DNA of 64,000 nt from the NCBI GenBank assembly GCA_914767715.1, contig OU612067.1:33640162-33704161 (forward strand), given 5' to 3'. The position numbers and the translations under genes are program-made. The notes beneath the pieces were generated by a model, which was given only the letters and a program-made list of their open reading frames with translations, did not search any database and was not told the DNA's origin. Position 1 is the first letter of the stretch, and every line of letters begins with the position of its first letter. This DNA is from Membranipora membranacea. Its lineage: Eukaryota; Bryozoa; Gymnolaemata; Cheilostomatida; Membraniporidae. Below, piece by piece: positions 47,306 to 59,134 of the stretch.

Positions 47306-48107
47306 ATTCAAGAAGTATAAAAAATAATTCTTTCACCGCACAATATTTCTTGACTTTGTCATTATATTAGCAGTAGAATGAGTGACATCAAAAAGCTGGG
47401 TTGGGTTAAGGCAACTAAGAATTCTATAATGTTAAAAAATATGAAGCCTTTTGCAATGCTAAATTTTACAGAAAATCGGAGTAAGGTAAGATGATAAGAT
47501 GCTTAATTACTATAAGGTGCCCTAATCTCTTTTCTTTGTGATAATACTACATCCGAGAGGGAATAATGTTTTTCTGGGTCAGTAAAAGTCCGTTGTCTTC
47601 ATATCGATTTCTCAATCTGGAATCAAATAAAAATCAGTACAGATAAAAAGTGTTTAGTGATGGAGAAAACTAAAAACTTCACTTTCGGATATTATTATTG
47701 AACAGTGATCACAAGGTAATCACACTAAGAGACAGTAATAATGATCATAACAATGAGCTTCCTATAATTCCCAAGATCAAACCATATCCAAATTAGGTGT
47801 TATCTCCTCATATCTATTGGGCATATAACTCCAAGTTACAATGAGGTCAGATAGGAGAGGAGACATATCAGACAGTAAGGGAGATGGGTTTTCCTATCAG
47901 CCTCAAATCAAAAGAATTAGAGTCAGTTGTAACACTTTAGCAGCTATATCAAAGCCAACATCTGAAGAAAATCATATTGTCACAAGAATATCACATAATT
48001 GTAGCTGGTGGGACACCTACCCTCCCTGCTGTGTGTAGAGCAGCTCATATTGCAGCTCAGTTATAGTAAGAGTTTAAATCTCACCAGTATAATTCATAGA
48101 TTGGCTC
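47306..48107. other. Spacer between coiled-coil gene and TPRKB 3' end
   Basis: An ATG at 47378 opens a 36-codon stretch ending at a good donor (AGTAAG/GTAAGATG at 47486). A second open segment at 47841-48038 reads RSDRRGDISDSKGDGFS. Their phases do not join, so I do not call a gene. The 3' UTR of TPRKB should occupy the right part. Confidence 0.35.
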
Positions 48108-49767
48108 TCATGTCAGAATATCCTTAGATGCTATTCTACTACCAACAGCTTCAGAAAGACTTCCTACAGTCAACTCAGCCTCCTGTATTTTATAAGTCTG
48201 AAACAATAATACATGACAAACAAAGTATTAGTGTCTGTAGCTGGTAGAAAAAGAGGTTTCGACAGGAAAAAGGAATTCTTTTTCTAATGAGAATTTGAAG
48301 AAAACCAGAAAGAAATATTTACAATATGCTGACATAAAACCTAAGACTTCACAGAACAGACAGACAATTCTGGTGTCGATTTCTCCTGCATGTCCTTAAA
48401 AATAATAGCAGAGCAGTTAATCATCCCTCAGTATTTACGGAAATAGATTCATGACATACCTTTTTGATGGCTGGTATTGAGTTGTATTTGGAGATATTAT
48501 CAGTAAATGGCAGGACCTCACAGCCTGGCATCGCCTCTATGATATTCTGCATATCGGTGAGCCTTGTCTCTCCAACAGTTACAGCCACACAGCTACTATC
48601 TGATGCCTTCATACCGAGCAACTTAAATGCCTGCGATATCTGACAGTGAGATATAATAACAAGAACTGATACAAAATCCAACCACTGCCAACAGGGTGAC
48701 ATAAGTTTAACAAGATATCATTCATAACCCTCTAAATCTTCACTTCACAAAGTAGGCTACTAGTCTATTTTTTTGAAATTGCAATCTATCAGCTGCATTA
48801 GATAACCAAAGTTAATCTTGCCTGATGGAGGAGGAGCATAGGCCTAATATATTTAAGAGCTCCATCTCAGTTTATCACTGGAGCTGGTACAGTTATGATA
48901 ACCTACTAAGTTTACATTAGATAGCTTATACAGAACATTCAGTCAGTTGCCTTTATTTTTCTCTTCTGAAGGTGCGAAAAACACCTGACCCTCTGATACA
49001 GAAACGTGACATACACACCTGACGTGTTGGGTAGAGGTGATATATAATTTCTGAGTAGACAGTTTTAGTCGTCATCTTTTCTTCTTTAGATAACTTCATA
49101 GCTTTGTAAGCTGCCATCTGAAGCTGCCATTCATCCAGAATCTGAAAATATTATACCTTATAGTCACATGAGTGGATCAGGTGCGTGTGGAAATCCCTTC
49201 TTTGACTGATGATTCCGAACGCAAATCAGCGCTGAGTTGGGTCTCAATAAAACAAGGAAATTTTGGCCATTTTAATTGTCATTTAGCTTAAAGTTCCGGC
49301 ACGGGAAGGTGTACATACTACTTCTTGGTTCAGGCAATGGGTAAAAGTTAATCGATCAAGCAGGATTTCAAATCAATGGAATCACATATGATAGCATATT
49401 TTTGACCTCCATACAACCAAGGAGTTAGAGACTCCAACCAACCAACAAGAGCAAAACTAGTAACACCCATACATTCTAGATGGACTTGTACTTATGAACC
49501 TATTGCCAAAATTACATGAGAGGAAGGTGGGACTTGAACACACACAATAATATAACCATATTGACATATATATATATGAATATCTACTACTATGATGATG
49601 ATGATCATGATGATGACTGGGAAGGATTTACTCACCTGTTGGCAATTGAGCAGGGCTGCAGACAATGCTCCATCAATAAGTTTAGCTCTAACTGCTTCAC
49701 CATTACCTATGTTATTTATCAGACCAATGCATATCTCTAAATAGGGGAAATCCTTTGTGTTCTCCAT
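48108..49767 (-). CDS. TPRKB: TPRKB / Cgi121, EKC-KEOPS complex subunit
   Basis: This is a small subunit of the EKC/KEOPS complex, which makes N6-threonylcarbamoyl-adenosine at position 37 of ANN-decoding tRNAs. It binds the kinase subunit TP53RK/Bud32. Minus-strand exons: 49636-49767, 49019-49141, 48460-48639, 48108-48197; all junctions are phase 0. The product is 174 residues against 175 for the human protein as I recall it. Family features are LIDGALSAALLN near the N-terminus (human DGSLIN), TVYSEIIYHLYPTRQ in the middle (TLSTEIIFNLSP), ISQAFKLLGMKASDSS (ISEALKKFGI) and the ending RIASKDILT (RMSTKDVL). No transit peptide or membrane segment is present. It lies head-to-head with LZTFL1, 356 bp away. 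Confidence 0.93.
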
Positions 49768-50123
49768 GTTATAATCTCATTTAGTAGACTCAGATTTGTG
49801 GATTTGGGTGTATATTTTATTTTTCCTATCTACAAGTAGCTCGGTTGAAGGCTAAATAGTTTTGCCAATTATTGGTCAGAAGTTATGTGCGAAACCAAAC
49901 AGCTTTGCATCAATTTAGCCTAAATTAATAGTTGGCTTTTCATGAATGACTGGGATTTTTCGTTATACCCCAGATGTGATTTGGTTCCAAGGTTATGTTC
50001 AGCCATATTGGCATCACCAAGGAGCATTGTACACATATACTAACCTGTTTCAAAATTTTTTTCTCAGCTTTTATCCATATTTATATACTTATCTGCAAAA
50101 CATTCACATATATAACTGCAACA
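49768..50123. promoter_or_regulatory. Probable bidirectional promoter of TPRKB and LZTFL1
   Basis: The 356 bp between the two divergent start codons contains CCAATTATTGG at 49865-49875. This is a perfect palindrome made of a CCAAT box on each strand, suited to NF-Y-type factors. Both 5' UTRs must fit here too. The palindrome lies 107 bp from the TPRKB ATG and about 250 bp from the LZTFL1 ATG. The promoter role is inferred from gene arrangement and this motif. Confidence 0.5.
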
Positions 50124-52680
50124 ATGTCAGGAGCTCTAGGACTAAATGAGCACCATCAGGCCACAGTAGTCAACTACATGAGGTTTGCCAGGTATCAGAG
50201 AGGCCAGAGACTGAGATGTGTCGATGCCTGTTTTGAGGATCTGAAGTCATCAAGACTTTATGAAGACACTTACACTGCCGATGAGGTAACTGAAATGTTG
50301 GATGGGCTGTTGACTGTTGTGAGAGGTGATGTAGATGATGAACTGCTCAATACATCACACACCAATGTGCTTCTACTTAGACAGCTATTCCAACAGGCAG
50401 AGAATTGGCATCTGAAGCTACAGGCTGATATCTCAGAGCTGGAGAATAGGGAACTACTTGAGAAGATAAAGGATTTTGAGGACGCTGAGTTTAGTGGTGC
50501 TGCCAGGGATTCTGATCTATCAGTTTTAGCCTCCACTAAGCTTCAGCCTCTCAATGAAAGTGGGCAATCTGCTCTGCTCTCTATGAAAATCCAGGAACTT
50601 GAGGAGGAAAAAGACAAACTGCGCAATAGGTAAGCTGAGGACATGGTTTGTCAGCACTGATAAATGTTATATGGATGAGGGGTACATATCTGACCCTGAG
50701 CAAGCGTTTGGCTATTCATGTGTGGTTGCTGGACCGTATTTCTCATCTTTGATTGGTTGACAAGTTCAGAATCTATAAAAGCTGACACTTGTAAACTTTT
50801 GTCAAGCAGCTTGCCTGAGTTTTTGAAAGTTGTTACTGGGACGTCGATCAATGCATAATGTAAAAGCTGCCAGATATATAACTTTATTTAGATCCTGACA
50901 CAAAGCTTTATACTGATGGCATATCTCCATAATTATCCACGCTATGTATTTTACCACTGATCCATAAATTCATATCAAATTGGTCATATGACTTCTCTTA
51001 TCAATGATCACTCAAACAACGAAGCAGGAGATCACCACTGGTATTCTATCAACTGCATAAAATCTCGCCTCTTATTGTTTATTATGTAGTGTAGGCATGT
51101 ATTGATGGGCAGTATTTTCGTACCAATATAGGCTATCACGTAAAGATTAAAGTTAGTAGACAGTGCATTCTGAATCATAACCCTACATGACATTATTACA
51201 GACTAGGAGCCACAGAGAAGGCAGCCATGAGTGCTGCAGATGAGAAAGCTTCTCTGGCTGCTCAGCTTCAGGCTAAAGAGGAAGCTTTGAAGACAGCCAT
51301 GAATAAGAGAAGTGATTATGATCCGACTGAAGTGAAGGACCTTGAGTCTCAGGTCAGTACTGTGGTCTTATCAGAGCAGTTTTATACTGAAGCATATTTC
51401 TAATTGTTATTGGAGTGAGTAGATAAAAATGTGATTTAACCTGTATCCTTATATTTAATGTTATCTAACAGCGTCAAATTTCTCTTTCGTTTAGGTAAGC
51501 CGATATAAGCGGATATAAGCGGATATGCTTTCTTGTAGACAAATAACAATAATACAAAGATTGGAGTATTGAACTCAACCAGCTAGTGTGAGGATATCAC
51601 TGTGTGTTTCCTTTTTCAGATGATGAAGTTGAAGGCGTCTATGGAGGGAGATATACAACAGGCACATGCTAGAGCTAACAAGATGGAGGGAAGCTTAGTT
51701 GAGTCCAAACATGAGCTCCTCAAAGTACAGGAAATGCTGGAGATGGCCAGCAAAGATCTAGAGAAAAAGGTCTGTGCATATCTTTGATATATAATATGTA
51801 TGTATAATATTGACTGTGCTATGTGTACAAATAGGTACTGGAGACAACAGTTATGAATATGATTTGTCGCAGACAGACAGACAGGGCTAAAGCAGCACTA
51901 TCCCCATTGAGTAATGTGGTGTTCAGATAAATCTATGTTTTGTGAGAGCATATCTTAGGGCTCGAGATGGCCTAGTCCTGGTGGGATATAGTAGTATAAC
52001 TAAGGTGATGGAGTTGTAACAAATCAGATGTTAGCAAGAATTGATTTGCAAATTATTCAAAACCATCCATCTTAGATAATCAGTTGAAAATATTGCTTGC
52101 TGTACTGTATGATTCAAATTGCTAGTAGTCTTGACTCAACGATCCTTAGATATTGATTAGATAAATATTCAGCTGTGATTGTGATATGCAAAGTGGATAG
52201 ATGAAAACAGTAAGCAATATAAAACTAAAGATCCTCATGTTAAGCTAACAGCAGTGTCCAGTATTCACACAGACTATCAGAGACTGATGTCCAGGACGTA
52301 GAATAAGATGTCAGGACGTAGAATAATAAAACCAAAATATAGGACCAAATACGGCAAATCAAGATTTTTAAACCAATTTATTTCATTTAGTGAAGCGTAA
52401 TATCAATCAATCACATACAGTAAAACTTGTTCTCCCAACAGATTATTACTTCCGTACAAAAAGGTTGAGGTCAAAAAATTGTTATTTTCGTTTGTTTATA
52501 ACATACTTATATATATATAAAAACCTGAATAAAAACACATAAATTATAATAATAATTTTTGTGATACAGGTCAGTCAGACGGCTCCGTTTAAAAACCTCA
52601 AGCAGATGTTACAAAAGAAAAACGAACAGATGAAGGATCTGAGAAAACGCCTCGCCAAATATGAAGATATGGATGACTAG
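50124..52680 (+). CDS. LZTFL1: Leucine zipper transcription factor-like 1 (BBSome regulator)
   Basis: LZTFL1 (BBS17 in humans) is a cytosolic coiled-coil protein that binds the BBSome and controls its entry into cilia, affecting export of ciliary signalling receptors. Exons: 50124-50629, 51202-51352, 51620-51769, 52570-52680; phases agree. The product is 305 residues, close to the 299 of human. The N-terminus carries the family hallmark LNEHHQATVVNYMRFAR, then VDACFEDLKSSRL and NVLLLRQLFQQAENWHLKLQ. The C-terminal half is coiled coil ending in the conserved KNLKQMLQKKNEQMKDLRKR and an acidic tail. The start ATG sits one short peptide (MSGALG) before the conserved block. Identification is firm from sequence similarity over the full length. 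Confidence 0.96.
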
Positions 52681-53368
52681 ATTTACTACCTCCCTCCACA
52701 AGAGAAACTCCTCAATCCCCTGAGACAAACATAATTATGTGCAATCCTACAGTACATATCTACAGTCATACCTGATGTGCTATCCAATCACACTCTCCGG
52801 TTGGATAGACATTTACGTTAACAATCTTTGTTTGCAATCTAACATTTCCATTACTTATGACGATGTTATAGCATCATCATGTATCCCATATCAAAATGTA
52901 ACTCTCAGCACAAAATCAGTCAATCAACTGCCGCTGATGTTTCTCCACGACTTTAGCACTAACTAACTACATAGTATTGGAATCATATTGATGCATACAG
53001 TTCACGATTAAACTAGTAGGTAGTATGGATATTTTAGTTTTGATGTTCACAGTAGCGTATTTCATTTCTCTTCGATTTATTTTACTTATTATAAGTTTCT
53101 CATTTCAATCATCATCCCACGTTATCACAGCAAATCCCTATGTGACTAAATATTCAGTTATAAATAAATATTTAATTTGTTTACAAAATGTTTATGCTTC
53201 ACACAGTAAGGTGAAAATATTATGACTATCAACTTAGTTAGTCGAGGAAACTCTGTCACAAAGGCTGAGCTAAAGTCTTGCCATCGCTATAATCTCAGAT
53301 ATATACCTGCCTTCTGTAGGAGTCACGTGTGACCTAGCTAGTGAGTTATTCTTGACTGTATAGCTTCA
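52681..53368. other. Convergent 3' region between LZTFL1 and OXSM
   Basis: It holds both 3' UTRs. A plus-strand AATAAA lies near 53162-53167 and a minus-strand AATAAA (TTTATT) at 53076-53081. If both are used, the transcripts overlap tail-to-tail by about 80-100 bases. Small ORFs here are chance. Confidence 0.45.
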
Positions 53369-56300
53369 TCACTCGCCGGAGTAGTTACTCATGCAGAGAG
53401 AAGCATTTGTACCTCCGAATCCAAAAGAGTTAGTAACTGCTATTCTCTTCTCTGTATCCCATATATGATTTGTATCCACTACATGACTAAAACTACCTGC
53501 AAAACAAACATGACCATAGTATGTCAGCTGACAAGTTTAAGGCAGCCATGTAAAATATAGGAATATACTACTTAATGAAGCGACCCTGCCAAAAATGTTA
53601 CAGGGTTTAATCTATAAAATTTGGTCAATTAGAACACATCAAGATAAGCTTCAACCCAAATGAGTAAGACTGTTGGAGCTAAGTGTTAGCTATCGTATCT
53701 CACATATTCCTTAACTGGTCTTTCCCTAATACCAATTCTTCTCGACGTGTTTATTGAGAAGATACAATATAGGGCCTTTCCCCAGGTTTTTTACTAATAA
53801 AAAATGATGACTTTTGTTGAAGCGATTACTTGGCAAACATTACAAGATAAAAAGAGTTGCACCTACAATTCTTCCTTAGTACCATGAGTAAATAGAGGAG
53901 GCAACTCAAAGTATGTAATTCTATAGCCATGGTAATTATGGAATGGTTATTTACCTGGTACATCTGGATTAGTGAGATTTACAGTAGGAGGGATAACTCC
54001 TTTATAACATGATAAAGCTGTAATCGCCGCTTCTAGACTACCAGCCGCTCCTAGTAAATGACCTGTAGTGTATGTTAAGTAAGTGAAAATAACTGATAAT
54101 GATAACTGATAATTACAATGAGATGAAACAACGTAAACAAAAATGACATTTCAAATAACTCACACCTTTCTCCAGAGGAGACAGGTATCAGTAGTAGTAA
54201 ATAGGTATGTATGGTGAGATGGTGCCTCTGTAAGTTCATTGCTGTTAACTCAATGTGTTATTCAAGCTGATTAACATTCAAGTTATTTGCCTTTCTGAAT
54301 AAGTGACTCAAAAAAACAGGCTTCAACAGCCATAATGATGACATAGGAATGTTAATAATCTAGTTAGCAGTGTATTGCAGCCAGTCAGGGTAATTTGATC
54401 TTATTATCACATGATGGTTGTCAAGGCAAACTTGTGAGATGACTGAATATTCTTGACAAGAAAATAAACTAAGTATATTACTCACCAAAAGCTCCCTTAA
54501 CAGAAGACACACTAACAGGCTGGTCTTTATCTCCGAATAGACTGTGTATAGCCTGTGATTCTGCCTTGTCACCTAGCGGGGTGGAGGTGGCGTGAGCGTT
54601 GATATAAGATACATCTGATGTCTTACGGTGGGCATCATGCAGTGCCAACTTCATACATCTGAACTAAGTTATAACAACAAACTATGATAAGAAGGAGGAC
54701 TGGCTTACGATAGTCTACGCACTGTGCAGGATTTGCTTGGATTTTTCCTCTCATTACTTCTACATTAATCTTACTTCATATAGCCTAGGGTCCAATAATA
54801 CACATTGTATGACCTTTTGTCAATGTCATGAATGACCGCCCTTATTCAAAATGAAAGAAATTCTGGCTGACATTTTCTTCACTACTTGGCAGTGAATATC
54901 TCTGCTCATGAGTATTTCCCAAACATGAGGCTACTTTTCCCAGAGTCTGACTGGAATACTCTCATACCTGGAGCAATATAGTAGGTGGCATGAACAGAAA
55001 TCAATAGATATTGCAGTTTTATTGCTCCCCTTGATTAACTTATAACACTCAAGAGCAGACAACTCCAGCGAAATCCTGCATTGTTCTCAGACTTTTTCCC
55101 CTCCGGGGGGCCGTCGGACAGGGGGCAAAGTCTGGGGGCTCAGACTAGGCTTACGAGTGAGAAATGAGAAGCTAAGAGGGAGTTGTCTTTTCTATATAAA
55201 GATGCAGACAACTCCCCAGTACATATGTTCATCGCTTACATACTTATTTACACAGCATTCTTTATTTGTTGGAAGTGAGGTAACGAGCAGATACCTTCTA
55301 CTAATGCTTTAACCTCACAGACCTTCAAAGTGCATTTCTAGGTTTAAGTTGGATTGCATTAACAGAAAACAGAGAATTAAAATTAAACAGTCTCTGGTAA
55401 GTTTGAGCTAACCTGTAAGCTCCATCACCATCTTCTCTAGGTGCGGATATATGATGGGCATCACCACATAGTCCGTAACCTAACACTTCAGCATATATAC
55501 GAGAACCCCGGGCTAAGGCATGTTCCAGATCTTCTAGTATAACAGTAGCCGCTCCTTCAGACATCACAAATCCAGATCGACTAGACAGAAAAATATAAGA
55601 GCTATATGCTCATCTCAAGCATACCTCTATGTCCTGTGTCTATGATAAAAATATGCATTGAAACTTTATCACTAGCAGAATGATACTAGGCAAAACAAAG
55701 TGGTTCTTTTGCCAGTTCTATAAGAGTTGTTGGTGAGTATAACTGAAGTGATTGTGCTTGTTGCACAGAGATTTGAATATAAACTTCATGTTCAACACAG
55801 CAATGTTTGGGGAATGTGATCTAGTATGGAGAAGATGGACGTTTTAAAATTTTAATGTTAGAGCTCAATTATTGGTGGGTTGTTCCCAGTTCTAAAACTG
55901 CGAAGAGCTGAATGCATCACAAACCGTACACTTCAGAACATAAGTCAGGCAATATCACAGCTGACTGACCTGCTATCGAAAGGTCGTGAGGCTTTCTGAG
56001 GATCATCATTAGAGTCCGTACAGAGAGCTCTCATCCTACTGAACCCTGTGAGAGATAGCGGACAGACAGGAGCCTCAGATCCTCCACATAGCATGAGATC
56101 AGCATCTCCTCGCTCGATAAGACGAAACCCCTCCCCTATACAGTGTAACCCTGTAGCACACGCAGTAGATACTGAGAGGTTAGGGCCCTAAAATATACAA
56201 TAATTATTATGAGAAAATATTCAATATTTTTAATATCTAAATCCAGGCTAAGATTAACTCAAGTTTGATCTTATTTGCTGGCATCAGGAGTTTCTACAAC

Positions 56301-58855
56301 TCAGACAGAAATATTTATTATATGTGACTCAAAATTTCACAGGAGATATAACGCAGGTAACAAGGATCTCACTTTATTTAGGGTAAACTAGAGCTAGAAA
56401 AAAAATTTTCTTCTTTAAAGGCAAATGCCAGTGAAGTTTTAAGTGTTGTCATGTTTTACTTTAGGTGATGAGCTTTCAGATGAGCCATTGGACAAGATTC
56501 TACACCTACCACAACCAGATCTGCTGATGCTCAAAGATGACATCTCCATCAAACAGTCAATAAATTCAGTCACATTGAGAAACCATTTAAATGTCCTTGA
56601 CCTTCTGACATCATAGGCAGTGTTTAACATTTGCCACTGATGGTTTTTTCTGTTTGTATTATCCATAATTATTTGATTGTTCCTAGCAAAAATATCCAAT
56701 AAAAATTAAGGTGATAGTAGCCTGATATCTTATTCACTCATTCCAAAGTTTTTGAGGGGATCTGTACCATCACTCCCCTAATATTTGGATTGCTCTGAAG
56801 CAATACCACTGGCAAGAAAATTTGACACCCGTAATGTATTTTATTGAATAGGAGCTCAGACTAAAATTTTCTCATTGGCCCTTACTTGGAGCTAAGATAT
56901 GTAATTGGCCACCAAAGAATCCTACGTTCTAGCGAGTCCATTTATTCACATCCGATATCACAGTAATTTAAGAAAACACTGCTTGTGACGTCATGAGCTG
57001 GGACCATGACTGTTTTCATGAAGCATCAGCTTTGAGCATCAAGAGATCTGTCTGTGGTAGGTGTAGAGTTTTGTCCAATGGCTCAAATGAGAGCTTAGAA
57101 CCTCATGAAAAACATACAGTAAGTTAGAACTTCATTGGGTATCCACTTTAACAAAGTATTTTGTAAAATAGCTCTTAGCAGTAACCAGTTGGATGAGAGA
57201 ATACACGAAGGCGAGCTGTATTCATTATTAAAAAAAGGTGATAACAAATATGTCTCTCTGACATAACATGTAAGCGTAGAGCAGAGACTGGGATCAGACA
57301 CACAAACCTACCTGAAAGCCAGTTTCCATACTGATATGTCCACTGGCCATATTGACCAGATTTCTGGGTATAAAGAATGGGCTAACAGCTCGAGCTCCTT
57401 TATCAGCTAGAGATCTACCTGTCTCATATATCTCCTGTAGATCAGGCATTCCCATACCTACTGATACACCTGCAATCATAGAGAGTGAGTGAAGGTTTTA
57501 TTTCCTAGCTGTGTACCAACTGAGTAAAAGGCTTCTAGCCTTCCAGTCAAAAATTATTTTTACATGCAAGTACATAGGCCAACTTATATCCATAACAGGG
57601 CTATACTCTATAACTTCGCAGATTGAAATTTTCTCTCAATCTGTGGTGTCAACATGTGAGACAAGTACAACATATTGACGGCATCTCATCATGTTACAAT
57701 TATACACATCGGAAATTAGTGTGGACATTGCCTATTCAGGAAGTCTTGAATTATATCAAATCTTCGGTCCGCCATGGTGCCAACTGGTTTGATTCTTACC
57801 ACATCGGTGCATGTTTAATGACGCCTGATTATTATTTAGATGTGAATCCAGCAAAGCTCTCCTTGCGGAAGCCAAGGCGAGAATGATAGGTCGAGATTTC
57901 TCTCTCCTCTCTGATTTATTGTACTCTTCATCGATATTCCACTCACTCTTTGGTATAACTCCAGCTACTCGACAGGGCAAATTCTCAAACTCTGTGAGTA
58001 ACAAAAACAGATTGTCAAGACTAGCCAGATTCAGCATACCCTAAGTTCTCATCAATTTAAGAAGAGAGGATAAGTAGGCTGTTTTATTTCATCTTTACTA
58101 TCTTATCAAAATATATTCCATGAGACTGGGGGGGTCTTTCAATTAGAAACAGCCAAAATCACAATTTGATCACTCACTCTCTGAGTGAGTGATACCTGCT
58201 AAGCTCTCGCTTTCAGATCGCTCACTCACTTGATGGAACTATATATACATTCAGAGTGAACGATTTGAGAGCGATTTTGTCTAATTGAAAGACCAAGTGA
58301 GTGATAACTTTGGAGCGATGTGATAGTGATAATTTGCTCTAGTAAAGGATCGCTCTTTCTAATTGAAAGATCCCCCAGAGTTAGAGTAGGTACTGGTAGG
58401 TATGTCCAAGTAAGTGAGTTAGTGACACTATGAAGAAGACTCTGCCTCATGTGTAGTGACTCAGCTAACTTGAATTTTCATTTCACCCAAAGTTAGTGCA
58501 TTGATTTAAGCCTTGGCCTATCATTATTATACATGTATATAAACTTTACTTACTTACATCATTAATAATAATCATAAATAATAATGATCAACCTAACTAC
58601 TACTATAAGCATATATATATATATATATATTGAATTGATAATTATTGAACAAAAGTTAACCATGTGAGAGCATTAAAGACATTCAAACTCACCTGTTCCC
58701 TCGAGGCTTGATATACCAATCTTTCCATTGATCAAGTTGGAGAATACATCATTCACCTTTGAGCCAAGACAAGACACAATACCTATTCCAGTCACCACAA
58801 CTCTCCTTCCAGATTTCACTCTCATGGAGGCTGACATATTCAAATGACAGCCCAA
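53369..58855 (-). CDS. OXSM: Mitochondrial 3-oxoacyl-ACP synthase (KAS II type)
   Basis: This beta-ketoacyl synthase elongates acyl-ACP in mitochondrial type II fatty acid synthesis, which supplies octanoate for lipoylation. Minus-strand exons: 58693-58855, 57800-57991, 57312-57469, 55970-56187, 55413-55580, 54486-54658, 53955-54062, 53369-53496. All phases agree, giving 435 residues (human about 459). The N-terminus has [15 protein letters not shown]. The catalytic Cys is about residue 181 in [11 protein letters not shown], and the two active-site His are about 322 ([11 protein letters not shown]) and 359 ([11 protein letters not shown]), with Lys354 ahead of the second. It ends with [14 protein letters not shown]. 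The usual TGHLLG is FGHLLG here, a mild oddity. The leader before RRVVV is only about 16 residues, short for a mitochondrial presequence, so an upstream exon may be missing. Confidence 0.95.
58136..58378. mobile_element. MITE-like element in OXSM intron 1
   Basis: Terminal inverted repeats of about 23-24 bp (CTGGGGGGGTCTTTCAATTA and its near-perfect complement TAATTGAAAGATCCCCCAG) bound 243 bp with no coding capacity. Inside lies a perfect hairpin ATCACTCACTC/GAGTGAGTGAT and further copies of GAGTGAGTGAT and GATCGCTC in both orientations. No clear target-site duplication is seen. It lies in intron 1 (57992-58692) of OXSM. Confidence 0.75.
58611..58630. repeat. (AT)10 microsatellite
   Basis: A pure AT dinucleotide tract of 20 bases in OXSM intron 1, close to the exon 1 donor. 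Confidence 0.9.
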
Positions 58856-59134
58856 ATAATGGTTACATTATCAGAAACCCTGGTTCTCAGAATATATTAG
58901 GGTGCTATTCTAAGCCAGACGATATTTCCAAATTTTATAGGCTCAGATCCATGTTGTTCTAAAATAAAAAGTTTGGTGTGTCTTGCATGTTGCTTTGACA
59001 AAAAGATGCTTTCACTTTCCTTTTCAATCAAAAGAAGTGATTTGAGGAGTGCTGAAATAAAACTCATGAAATATTCCAGTTAACATTCAGAGTCATCAGA
59101 GTTTGCAAACATCCAGCACACAAAATAAGACACA
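58856..59134. promoter_or_regulatory. Probable divergent promoter of OXSM and the WD40 gene
   Basis: Only 279 bp separate the two divergent start codons. No CCAAT palindrome like that of the other divergent pair is present, and I see no clear TATA box. The regulatory role rests on arrangement only. Confidence 0.4.
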
